Shown piece after piece: positions 52,321-64,000 of a stretch of 64,000 nt of DNA. The notes beneath the pieces are model-generated. The model was not told the origin of the DNA. It saw only the letters and a program-made list of their open reading frames with translations, and did no database searches. Numbering within the stretch: the first letter of the stretch is position 1; each line of letters starts with the position of its first letter. The stretch covers positions 76,972,705 through 77,036,704 of the forward strand of contig CP136067.1 in NCBI GenBank assembly GCA_032622095.1. The letters are read 5' to 3'. Origin of the DNA: Siphonodentalium dalli. Its lineage: Eukaryota > Mollusca > Scaphopoda > Gadilida > Siphonodentaliidae. The translations under genes were made by a program, and so were the position numbers.

Positions 52321-52917
52321 GTGTTTGGGACCCAAACACCGTATTCACAGTTGTATTTTTCATTACTTCAAAACGTCTTTTTGTGTTACATAATGCTCTT
52401 AGAAAGGTAGTTCAGATATTTATCTACCTATTTCTATACTGAGAAAAATTCTAAAGCGAATACCATTATGTGTATTTTGGAGCGCAAACCGCCATGTGGC
52501 TTTAATAATGTAACATGTATGTGCTGAGTGGAATTGTTTTCGTTAGAATGAATGGACGAAACCCTCAGTAACCTTTCCCACAAAACTGAGCTATCACAAT
52601 ACCAAAGCACAACTAAATCCGAAGATCCATACCTGACACAACATTCATAAATTTCCAAGTCTAACAATAGCCTGTAGTGTATATGTGGGCACCCCCCCCC
52701 CAGATGGGCTATCGCCATACCAAAAAGGACTACAAATCCGACAATTAACAGCGAGTTTTATACAAGGTGTTAAGTTCGCATCGACGCATCTCTCGATTAT
52801 ATGCCAGGGGGTCGGGTGCACACTACACGTAATTTGTAAGACTTATAGACCGGACAAGAACACCACACAATACAATAAGAATAAGCATGACTTTTAAAAA
52901 AGAAGCATATTTATGAA

Positions 52918-52972
52918 ACGCTCTTTAATATTAACTGTTAACCCACAAGGAAGTCATAACGCTCTTTATCAT
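52918..52972 (+). repeat. Paired ACGCTCTTTA-box element, copy 4
   Basis: ACGCTCTTTAATATT at 52918 and ACGCTCTTTATCATA 41 bp later, with both boxes intact. Confidence 0.6.
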
Positions 52973-53348
52973 ATGTGATTTATTTTTTTGTTCGGAGGGC
53001 TCGACCAAAAGTCTCATTCTGAAAGTAGATATCCAACCACCAGAAGCTCCAGTGAATGGGCTCGAAGTGTCGGCATAATTTGTTTGTATATACAAAACGT
53101 ACGTCTAGTTGCTCTGTGGTGTAAAATCCGATTGACATCTTCACCAAATGATGGGATATGGCTGACCGAGGGTCATTTCCGGAACGAGGCTACGACGTGA
53201 TACAGCATTTTTTTCAGTGGAACCAGGTGGAACGGTGAAATGTCGTGGGTTTCAAAATTCAACGAAGACGGCCCTAGCTTGTGAGCTATCGACCATTCAT
53301 ACAATATATTGTATGAGAGTCCATAGACAAAACGGTATTTGACATGCT

Positions 53349-54485
53349 GTGCTGCACCATATACGACCTGAGTGGAGAAATCGAAAAGAGAATACTTGCA
53401 GAGTTATGCAAACCGATTCCATACTAGACTTTTCGAAAGCATTAAACATGGTTTCACGTAGCAAACTCTTATATAAACTACACCCGTACGGAATTCGTGG
53501 CCAGGGATATATTACCGGGCCCTTATTATTCCTCTGCCACATCGACGACTTGCCAGACTGTGTCAACTCAACCCTGAGACTCTTCGCCGATATATGTCTA
53601 CTATACTGCAAAATCAGCAACGACCAACAGAAGCTACACGACAACGTGCAGTCTAGAAAATGGGCACTAGACTGGGATATGACTAGGTTAAGAAATGTAA
53701 TGCGAAGAACATCAGAAATTAGTTGGATAACATGTACCGGCTAAACAGACAAATCGTTCGATCTGTGATCAACAATCCATACCCAGGCCAGAAAATTGCA
53801 AATAACCGGAAATGGAAAACTCACACAAATAAAATGATTAGGACAGCCAATTGCACACTATAGACTTCTTAGGGAGGAACACCCGAAGCATGCCATAAAC
53901 GTGCAAAGAAACTGCATACTTATCACTCATGCATGTTCGGCATGTCATATGTGCTAGTCTACCGCGTCACAATCTGGGACCCAATGTCAGCAACACGAAA
54001 TAGGTGCTCTAAAAATACAGCGGAAGTCTGCTACATTTATCAAAAGCGACTACATATCAATGGACTCTGGCTGTATGACACAACACAATGCTAGAGTATC
54101 CATAGTTAATATCTCTGCAACACAGACAACTACAGAGACTGACATAAATTAACAAGAAAACCATAGTCAGAAATGGTAACGCGCTCAAGATCATATATTA
54201 TATACCCATGATTATAATTATAGAATATAAAATATATTGGTTTCGCGAATAACCAACTCAGAATTCCGTTAAAATAACAATAACAACCAGCACCTAATTA
54301 ACGAACCGGCGGCCGATTCGGCCGTCTCCGACCACAACCATCAGTGGGCTGCAGAACGAAAAATATCGATAAAAGTTGAAATATAAATTACAATTTCTTT
54401 TATTTGTAATTGACATAGCTTGTCACAAACCAAACATCAACATTATTGACATAATAATGTAAAGGACAATAAACGAAATTGAAAT
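53349..54485 (+). pseudogene. Dead Jockey/CR1-type LINE fragment (reverse transcriptase to 3' end)
   Basis: The open frame at 53349-53744 reads LDFSKALNMVSRSKLLYKLH, YGIRG, GPLLFLCHIDDLPD and STLRLFADICLLY, the palm and thumb motifs of a non-LTR reverse transcriptase. The catalytic FADD box is mutated to FADI. Beyond 53745 the frame breaks, but AYTS-/VWDP-like C-terminal traces (TIWDPMSATRN, about 53960) remain. The 3' end is probably the AATAAACGAAATTGAAATTC tail near 54465-54485. It is non-functional. Confidence 0.85.
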
Positions 54486-54489
54486 TCCC

Positions 54490-57400
54490 AACTACACCTT
54501 TTACCGGACTCGGCCTCCTGGTCGCGCAGTTCGACTTTTAAACCGGAAAAAACATTATCTATAAATAAAACGCCCAGCAAACCATAGCTATCTATAATTT
54601 GGACAACAGTATACACGCGACTGGCGCGTAATAAGATAGTAAAGGACCTGGTACCGGCGCTGCCGAAAAATAACTTCCTCCAAGAAGTTACAACTTCATA
54701 TAGGTACTAAAGAAGACAATGTGCATGTAACAAAAAACTTTGTCACCAACTACGAGAGAAAAAAACTGCCTTTACTGCCAAACTACACACCGAGAGAGAA
54801 GAAGGCGCCGCGCATAGCAACACCAACGGCTGTCCACCCATCCGTCCTATCTTGCCAGTAGTGGATCTATGGATGTAACGATACATATATAAGGAGATAG
54901 AGCTGCAGAAGATTAAACAAATCTTCCATAATTTAGATGACCCATCAAATGTAAATAGAAACACACTATGCAGGACTCGGGCATATATAGAAACATATCA
55001 ATTAAAAATACAATTCTTGATTTTGTATAGCCGAATGTTTTAGAGACTCAACAGCTCTATAACCCGAATTAGTGAGCTACCTATTACAACTGTGCTTATT
55101 TTAGAGAATTCAAACTCTTGAGATTTTCTAATTCGGCTCGACAAAGAGCTACGTTTTATAGCCAATGTTGATCTCATGATCACGTGCGAAACATAAATAG
55201 GCAATTATCTATATGCATCCGGGAAGGGCACTGCCTCTAATTGCCCAACACCATGTCTGCCTTTTGAAGACAAACAATCAAGGATAGAAAACTACAAAAG
55301 GAAGAGAAAAGGCGTGCCGCCATTATATTCCCACACACCTATACGTTCTGGCGGATGTCCTTTTTTCTACCAATGTAATTTTATGGTTAAAACAACAGTA
55401 AAATTCACATTTAAATCGGTTGGTTGGTCAAATCAAAAGAGTATTTGTTTGAATATTAATTTGAATGGAAAGCGGTTGATACTGTCACCCGGGACTCACT
55501 ATCTCCTCAAAAGATTTGGCCAATAATTAACATTACTTTAGCTATAAAAGGGGAAGTTATGCGTCCACAAGCTGTTTCTGGGACATAAACAGGCCGTAAA
55601 GCTAAAGGATCAATGGTGCACGCCGTAATAGAGGCTAGCAAATGATTATTTGTTTTGAACCATATACCATCACTACAAACAACCATCACTTGTGCAATAT
55701 GGCGGTAAACACTGTGTTAACTAGCATTGAATATTACCAATTGTGTTCATATATAATAGAGGCGACCAGACCATTTACACCTCGCTGACTAGTTCTGGAC
55801 TGTCTGTGTATGTCAGGGTTGGTCATTCTTTTTAATAAATAAACAAAATGGATTTAGTTTATTTATCTGTTTAAATCAGATTTTGGGATTTAAATCTATT
55901 TTTTTAATATTTTTTTTAACGGTTATAAAAATAATTCTAATGCACTTATGTCAATATGAAACATCACATATTTGGGGGGGGGGGGGGGGTAATTATCGAT
56001 AAACTGTCGCAAAGGGTAGTCCGGTTCACCGCTTCAATGTTAGATATTCCTACATGCCAATATTGACGTCAGCTGAATTCCTAAACTCGTCCATGGCCAA
56101 TCCAGCTCCGCTCACTGTTCCGTTTCTCTCCATGATGTCACCCTTACGCAGTACATACCGACGACGTTACGGAGTAGATGCATAGAGTTGGCGCCCGGTC
56201 TACCGACTTCCGTTACGGTAGAGGGGCAATGTCGCTAGAGCTATAATCGACCGTCACCTCAGAATTTGCAGTCACGTTATATTCAACTAATTAACGGGTC
56301 TTTTTTCGGGTGGTTTCTATAACACCAAAGTGGGTGGAACATCTTGATATATAAATCAAATTGCACGTGCGGATGGGGTGGAGGCGATTTGAGATTATAG
56401 ATGCGCTCCCATGAGTATACCATTTATCGAGGTCAAGGACGAGTATAGCTCTTGCGACATTACCCCGATACCTTCCATTACTAGCTCGTTGTTATATAAA
56501 CAAACCAGCGTCGTCGCTTTTGTCGAAATTTGACAGTCAGTACATTCGCCCTGTATACATGCACTTTCAGAAATCACAACACACCACACCGTTATATCCC
56601 ATCAATATCATTGTCTCGATATCTCGAGAACATATCCATAAAAATCCGCTAAAATTCGCTTTGGGGAAAATTCATGATGGCGCCCAATGTGGTTGTTAGT
56701 ATCGGAAATTGTTGAATTTCTGCAGTAGGTGCAACAATTAATGCCAAATTCGTAATAAACTTAAATATTGACAAACAATGCTTAGTCGTAAACCATATTT
56801 GCAGAATGTCTTTCCCAAAAGTGAATGAAATTTTAGCTTTGTGCAAAATGTAATAGCTAGTCCTATAAGAGTGAACACACGCTCGAATTATTCTAGGATA
56901 TGCATTGCTGAGTATAAGAGAAACGTTTGATCAGAGATGTAAGAATTCGCCCTAATGAATCTCACGAGAGAGCAACCGAAAGCAGTGACTCATGCAACGG
57001 TTAAATCTCGACGTTTGGGCCCCCAGAGACAGAACAATAACGCAGTTTTATTTGTACTTTTTATGTTGAGTAGTGTGGTTATGTGCAATTAAACAGTTTA
57101 ATGCCTATCTTCAATAAATTCTAAATTTGACCAGTATGGTTTTACATGTTGTGTGGCTGAGACTGTGCCTATAGCTGGAAATTATATTTGGTTATATTCA
57201 CCAAAGACACATATACGCGAAAAGTACTACGATTTCTGCAACCGCATCACCGCGTTGACCCCTTTCCATTATGTTGCATATAGTTGTTGTACACAAAACC
57301 ACAAATAGCAACATTTAGCGAATGTTCAACGCTGAAATATCAGTTTTAAACGATTATCCCCTGCTATTTAGCACAATTACGTGGGTGGTATTGGTAAGAT

Positions 57401-58590
57401 AATTTCAAACAAAAAGATACCGAAAACTAATATTGTGCATTGCGTGCATGATAGTATATTCCAGTTGTAAAGTGGGGAGTGAAGTAACTTGAACAAAATT
57501 ATCTTCTAATAAACCGGTTTGGTAGCAGCGTAAACAAAATAGTCTTACATAAACTGTAAGAGATACCATCTCTTTGATCTGTTGAGATATGGCGCTAATC
57601 TATTGAATAGATGAGTGTTTTTGCAGTATGATATGCATTGGGACATATGTGTATGGTATATTATCACGGAGAGCGTAACATATTCCATAAATATAACTAG
57701 TCTTTATACCACAAGGGTGTGCACTTCAGTTTATGTGTTACATTGAATAATTAATCACAATGCCAAATGAAACTACCATGCACTGCGTGGCGAAACATTA
57801 CTTTGTATGTTGCATGACCAAAATTATTATATTTTGACCGGACAGTTGGATGTTAGATAAGCAGAACACCGAACTTTTAAGACGTAAACCATTGGGTTTG
57901 ACTTGCGTTGCAATGACCAATAAATCCTTCAGAGGATCTGTTTTTATGATATGTGTCACTTTAAAGATACTAAATAACATACATGTTGTACATTAATAAT
58001 ACGTATTTTCACTCCAATATGGTTATCCAATATGTTGCTTTCGTCGTGGCATCTCTTGCAGTTGCGGCCATTTTGACAGTCATTTCATGGCCCGGATGGT
58101 ATTATTTTCTGTTCGTGTCACAATATTATTCGCTCCCGTGCTAGAATTTAACACATCCTTGTATAACTGCATAACTCCTATGCCACAACATATCGTATAC
58201 TTACCTTCATAATTTACGTCAGATCCCACCCCTATTCAGGGCGCTGTAAAATATTTTCCCCATAGCGGATTTTAGCGAATTTCGGATATGTTACACACGA
58301 AGATCTCCTCTTTCCAATGATATCAAATTTAGCTTGTTCAGAATTTTTTCCTGGTAGACCTTATATTTTCAGCCCCGACAGCCAGACTTATAATCTCAAC
58401 ATATTGTTGACATGAACTTTCCAATTATTGTTGATTCACCATGAAATTTCCAACTGTTGAAAATTTTGATCAAAGTTGGGAGTGATACACCCCAAATCCC
58501 ATTGTTCCTGACTATATACATGTAGGACAATTAAAGGCACCCATACCAGCGAATATATTGGAAATGAAGATAGAACTGAAGCAATCTATT
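54490..58590. other. Upstream intergenic stretch without recognisable gene
   Basis: Includes a poly-G run near 55974-55990 and a somewhat GC-richer block at 56030-56260. Open frames are short and unrecognised. A weak relative of the 13.75/22.4 kb repeat lies inverted near 58380-58475. Confidence 0.55.
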
Positions 58591-58599
58591 CATAAATAC

Positions 58600-59560
58600 T
58601 GGTCATAGAATGAGCATAATACAAGACCAGACATTAAAAATTATTAGCTCAACTTTACAACGTAAAGTTTCAGCCATTGCCATGTTTTGGAGTCCGTTTT
58701 CCACATGGACGTGCGTCCGTCCTTGCATCAACAATTTCCTTCGGCCCACCCTACAGGCCACACCCCTTCTCCGACCTTCACCAACTTCATATGTAGCTGC
58801 AGGGCGTCGAATAGATGGGAGCTATCGCATTTTTCCGAATTTTGATGAAAAACATGGCCGCCAGCAGCCATCTTGGATTTCAAATTTGAATCCATCGGCA
58901 CACCATACAGCTCGTATTTATGGCCGGATCATTTTATTTTTATTTTGCAGGCACCATTGTGATCACCTGTAGATAGGAGCTATCGAATTTGAACGATTTT
59001 CGGCTCACCCTACATGCCACATCTCTGATCCAATCGTCACCAAACTTCATATGGATCTTCGAGGTGACCCCTATATGGGAGCCTCCTATCTTGACCGAAA
59101 TTTGTTAAAAATAACATGACCGACAGCAGCCATATTGGATTTCAAAAATTCGAATCCACCGGTACACCCCGCAGCCCACATTTATTGGATAATTGATTTG
59201 AACATTTACAGGCATGTTTAGAATCACCTCTAGACGGAGGGCTATCAAATTTGAACAATTTTCAATGAAAAACATGGCCACCGGCAGCCATCTTGGATTT
59301 TACTCTTTGTATCACCAAATCCTTTGGCACACCCTGCAGGCCACATCCCTCACATGATGATCACCAAACTGCATATGGATCTTCGGGGTGACCTCTAGAT
59401 GGGAGCCTTCTATTTTGACCGAAATTAGTTGAAAAACATGGCCGCCAACGGCCATCTTGGAATTACTCTTTGTATGACTAAATCCTTTGGCGCACCCAAC
59501 AAACGATATCCCTCACCCGATCATGGTCAAGCTTTATATGGATTTTCAGCGTGACTTCTT
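58600..59560. repeat. Block of degenerate repeats with CATGGCCGCC...CCATCTTGG
   Basis: AAAACATGGCCGCCAGCAGC, CATCTTGGATTT-like segments occur near 58852, 59125, 59273 and 59437. They alternate with CACCAAACTTCATATGGATC, TTCGAGGTGACC, GGGAGCC and GG(C/T)ACACC.T.CAG segments. Spacing is uneven (about 150-270 bp). The 120-codon frame at 58610-58972 is repeat-derived. Confidence 0.8.
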
Positions 59561-59564
59561 CTTT

Positions 59565-60650
59565 GTCATTTTCATTGCTCAACAAAAAATTAACTCATCC
59601 CCATGTTGAGCTACAGTGTCATTGGCAGTTTCATTAGTGAAATATAGCTGAAGAAACACACATCATAACAAGAAGGTAAACTCTTATATATAACAAACTG
59701 GTTATACCCCCTTGGTAGGTTAGATCCATCAGTGCGCTAAAACTTTATACAGTAGGTGACAGATAAAACCAGATTATTCATGCGAAATTAGAACTACTTG
59801 TAGCGAATTAAATGCTCAATAACTTTCGGGGTTTCTCGCCAATGATTGTTGTTGCATGTAGTTGTGGAAATGTGTATGCAGATGCCGAACACTACTTTTT
59901 TATTGTCTTCAACAAAGTAAACAAAGAGAAACTTTAAACAAGAGATTGTTAAAATTGAACGTGAACACAGCCATTGAAATTATTCTGTTTGGTGGTCCTG
60001 CTTTGGGTAATAATATTAATTGTGACATTTGTGAGATTTCAAATACAATAATAGATCCGATATGAAAGCCATAAATTAACCAAACCGAACCCATGAGTCA
60101 ATTTTTACATTGCAAAGGTTGTTGTATGAATTTTGGCCTTCAAATAAAGGGGGTGTAGTTGGAACTGAGAGTTGAAATTTGTCTATATCACCTAAAGCGT
60201 TTCAACTAATGAGCATCAACTGACAGGCCGCTCTATGTCGGTGTTGCGCATCTGCACTTGTTAGTTATGTTATGCTATATTATGTTTGTGGGTGTGGGCT
60301 TGTATACAGGCTTGTCTGTTGTCTGGACCCGGTGCCATGTCATTGTACATTTGCACAAATAAACTGCTTAAAAAACAACAATAATTCATAACGCAGTTGA
60401 GATAATGCTCGACGTGTATACACAAAAATTGACGACACCATCTTGTATTGCGTTGAGTACTTGGGATTGTGAAAACAATGTAGTAAAAAAAAACGTAATG
60501 TAATATATACTTAGCACGATCATCACTACAACGCCAAGAAACTCTTTTGTGTCACACATAGGAACCAATCGATAATGGATGGCAATCGCTACTTGTGGAA
60601 CCATTAAACAAATTAATGTTTTATACGGATATATACAAGATATGTAGAAC
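59565..60650. other. Intergenic stretch, no recognisable gene
   Basis: Short unrecognised open frames. GCACAAATAAACTGCTTAAAAAAC near 60353 resembles a retroelement 3' tail, but no body was identified upstream. Confidence 0.45.
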
Positions 60651-60689
60651 CGCGGCCACCGTTCCTTACAAACAGATCCTGTTGTAATG

Positions 60690-62283
60690 GCGACTGAGTC
60701 GACACAAAGACGGACAAGGAGATTTAATGTCTCCGTTTTTGTTCTCCTTATTTGTGAATGACTTGCAGGAATTTATCAGTAACTGTGCGGTCGAAAAGTT
60801 TAAGTATCCTGATGAACTATTTTTTGACAATTTGAAATGGGTATATTAGGTTTGTTATATGCGGATGATACTGTACTAATGACAGGCAACGAGGCAACTA
60901 TGCACAGAGCGATTCAGGCAATTAGTGATTATGCGGACGCATGGGGTTTAGAAGTAATCGTATCAAAAATAAAAGTTGTGATTTTCTGTAAAAGATTACC
61001 TAAGATTTTGCCGACATTTATATTCAATGGTAAACCTTTGGAAACGGTAAAGGAATTTGTGTATTTGGCTGTAATTTTTTTCTTTATTAGGAGATTGTGT
61101 AGATCTATTAAGAAAACGTGCAAACTTGGCACGAAGGCGATGTATGCACTGTTGAATAAAGTAAGGAAATTAGAGCTACCTGTAGATATAATGCTTCATT
61201 ATTTTGATACGATGGTCGCACCCATATTATTATATGGCAGTGAAGTTTGGGAGTTTGAACCTGTAAATCAATCGAAAGTGTCCATCTCAAATTATGTAAG
61301 GTTAACCATAGGTATGAGAGAAAGTACACAAAACTATATGGTATACGGAGAATTAGGTCGCCATCATTTAATAATTGAAATAAAATGTAGAACCATATAA
61401 CGTATTGGTCGAAATTAATATCGAATGAGGTCTCGATTATCGCAAAAAATATGTGTAAATTAATACACACCATTTATCAAAATCAGCCTCTCGGTGGAAA
61501 CCTCAAATGGCTCCGGTTTATAGAGCAGACATTCCAAGATACTGGAAAGAACTCCATGTTCATAATCAGAAGGGATCTTATTAACGCACTCGGTTATAAA
61601 ACGAATCCAGTCCATACTTACTGATCAGTTTAACCAGGAATGGTTGGGAAATGTAGCCGCATCATCACGGGGTGTTTTCTACGGTGGTATTTATGTACGC
61701 CCGGAGATCAGAAGATATCTAACTGAACTTCCATGGCACTTAGCCGAATGCATTGTTAAGATTAGGACATCAAATAATCGATTGCCAATAGAAAGTTGAC
61801 GGTGGAAAAAATCAAAACGGAATGACAGAGTTTGTACATTATGTAATGACGGCATAGGAGACGAGTACCAATTTGTAATTATGTGTTCTCACCTTAATTA
61901 TATCCGAATCAAAATTCAAATATATCCCGGACTATTACTGGAAATATCATAGCGAAGAAAATCTTTATAGACTTCTATCAATTGAACATATTATTATATT
62001 ACGGAGATTGTCACTATACCTGAAGTGTGCCTTTAAGGAATTGCCCAAAATTTAAGACACTGAAGACTTCAAGCAAAAATTCCGCGTTTCAAAACACATC
62101 CCATTTGTTGAGACCGGGGGTAAATATAACTGCTGTTCCCCTGCATTATTCGATGTGGGTGATTAGATGTGCATGGGCGCTTCACGCAGAGGGGTTGAGT
62201 ACATATTGTACATATATGTATATATATTTTGCATGTTCTGTGTTAAATCATAGCTTTTGCAATAAACTGATTCTGATTCTGAA
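60690..62283 (+). pseudogene. Dead non-LTR retrotransposon, 3' half (RT plus zinc-knuckle)
   Basis: Near 60705 the sequence reads DGQGDLMSPFLFSLFVNDL. After a frameshift, the open frame at 60837-61400 begins MGILGLLYADDTVLM, with the catalytic YADD intact, and continues to APILLYGSEVWEF. Past stops at 61400, a C-terminal zinc-knuckle-like segment, RVCTLCNDGIGDEYQF, lies near 61829. Non-coding 3' sequence ends in AATAAACTGATTCTGATTCT near 62262-62283, a typical LINE tail. It is 5'-truncated and carries at least three frame breaks, so it is inactive. It looks related to the 44.2 kb fragment. Confidence 0.88.
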
Positions 62284-64000
62284 TTTGAGCTCAGCAAAAC
62301 ACGAGTTATCTTCTTGTCTGTTATCCGCCTTTATTATCACCTTGCATTCCGAACTTATATATGAAGTATACAAATTTAAGCAGGTTGAAAAGATATATAT
62401 TTATGATCTTCAAATGCAAACGTTCCCATTCTCATTCTGAAATACTAATATAATGATTCTTGTAAAACCCAGATGTCTTCAAAAATAGGTGTTAACGTTT
62501 CTGAAAATGTGTTACAAAGCACGCGACTGTCACACACTCAACAGTGTATACATGAATTTATTTACTCCGGTATTGTCATAATAGGATCACATGTAACAAA
62601 ATATATGACAGTCTTGAACTTATTCCATATTGGGATAAGCTCATATTGTACTTGTGCAAAAGACAGCGCGCCGACACAGACAGGAATGTGCTTTTATGAT
62701 ATATATCTTACTAGTTACATATACATTACATATATTTCGTTTTAATTGTATGCTAATATTGAAACTATATTGAATTAAGCTATGGGACCATCGTGCTTCA
62801 GCAGCCGAAATATAAAATGTTTATCAAATGCCCTACTGTACAGTACATAGTTGGTTCACTGTGGATTGGTTAACTTTGTTGGTGATCGCTTCAGTGTGTG
62901 TACTCCGGTGACTGAAATATCACGATTGCGTAATTAAGACTAGAAAGGCTTCTTTTCGTGTTTAATTAGTACATCGGGATGGCGCGACACGTTTTATGAC
63001 CTAGCACAAAGGCCGTGCCTGCATCATGCAAATTGGAATCATCGGAGCATAGGACGCGATGAAAAGCTCACAGAAATCCATGTTCATAAAGTTAAATCGA
63101 AGAAGTACTGTTCAATTCTGTGCGCAATATAAAATGATAGTTTTATCAAAGCAGTGGTTGAAAAAATACCGTCTTCCATTAGGCATTGCTTTACGTCAGG
63201 TGTGCAGCCGGCGCCAAAAATCATCGCAAATATTTATATAACATATCTTAGAATCGTGGGAACGTAGACCTTTCTATATGATGACCCAACATAGTCGGCG
63301 GAAGAAAGATGATACTATAATTGGGAATCTGGAAGTACACACTGAATCTGGGATACATTATTGCAGTGACCAAGATGGTGTTCTTGGAAATGTCCGCTTT
63401 TGAGCCCTAGATTATCTAAATTATAAATTAGTCTGAATGTTCACTACTTTGTACTCATATGTTGGCTAACGCTAATTATTATACATTTTTGCGCAGAACG
63501 CATAAGCATTCCTTAAAAAGCCAGGGCAGTATAGTTTTGGTGTCGAGTGTCGACGCAGGAACATATAATCTGTTTCATATTCAACCTATACTATTAATTA
63601 ATATGCCTTATTACCTCTAATTTAATCTCCAATTCGCCATATTCTAGTCCTGAATATGTGCATTTTTAGCACTTTCGAATGTACACTCAAACTATGAGAC
63701 TTTTGATATGAATGAACCAACATATATCGGAAAGATCAATCTGATAAGTAATTCTTATTAGACCGTTTATTTGAGGAAAAGAAGAAATAACTTTTGCCAT
63801 TCATTTTAGAGATCACAACACACCCACATCAAGTACGACAGACATTTATCAAATTTCATGTTCTTGTTGAATTTGTATGGAAGAAAATTACAACAGATAT
63901 ATATTATCCAGTATATAAGAATTATACAATATCGGCATTAATTCGGCCATCAAAATTTGTTTAATTCGCTATAGCTCTCTTAAAGCTAATAAACATGTCA
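62284..64000. other. Window end, no recognisable gene
   Basis: AT-rich with open frames up to 90 codons and no recognised domain. No homeobox or other conserved exon is seen up to the edge. Confidence 0.55.

Noticed and set aside
50110-64000. Second Hox gene upstream (Post2 or neighbour)
   Set aside because: Looked for WFQNRR-type helix 3 in the given open frames on both strands; only the one at 12.5 kb is present.

Overview
This is a eukaryotic, AT-rich, repeat-dense window. One gene can be defended: a posterior-class (Abd-B-type) Hox gene on the minus strand, most likely the spiralian paralogue Post1. Its first coding exon lies at 49216-49684 and its homeobox exon at 12446-12732. The two are joined across an inferred intron of about 36.5 kb. 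The donor and acceptor are canonical, the phases match (1 base plus 2 bases), and the joined reading frame encodes 251 residues. A Post1-type homeodomain points to a lophotrochozoan. The gene structure and the LINE remnants would suit a mollusc, but the species cannot be read from this window.

Layout. 1-12445 is the 3' flank of the Hox gene. It holds a 4.4 kb fold-back structure (about 1 kb inverted arms around a 2 kb minisatellite with a period near 42 bp), several small inverted-repeat elements, and a 52-bp triplicated repeat just past the Hox stop codon. 12733-49215 is the intron. It contains a 1.6 kb Harbinger-like non-autonomous transposon ending 186 bp from the homeobox exon, a hAT-like MITE inside a minisatellite, a palindromic satellite built on GGCGTTTAAACGCC, a CA-rich microsatellite, a duplicated 350-bp segment (36.5 and 42.7 kb) and a dead LINE. 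49685-50110 is the CpG-richer 5' flank of exon 1. 50.1-64 kb is upstream intergenic sequence with a piggyBac-like MITE with TTAA ends, another fold-back, two more dead LINE fragments and a block of degenerate repeats.

No second Hox gene and no convincing exon of any other gene is seen. No tRNA, rRNA or CRISPR was recognised. Nearly all other open frames are short, begin at arbitrary codons and lie in repeats. The most unusual observations are the fold-back/minisatellite composite, a dispersed family made of two ACGCTCTTTA boxes spaced 41-42 bp apart (at least six copies on both strands), the very long transposon-filled Hox intron, and a miRNA-like hairpin at 419-487.
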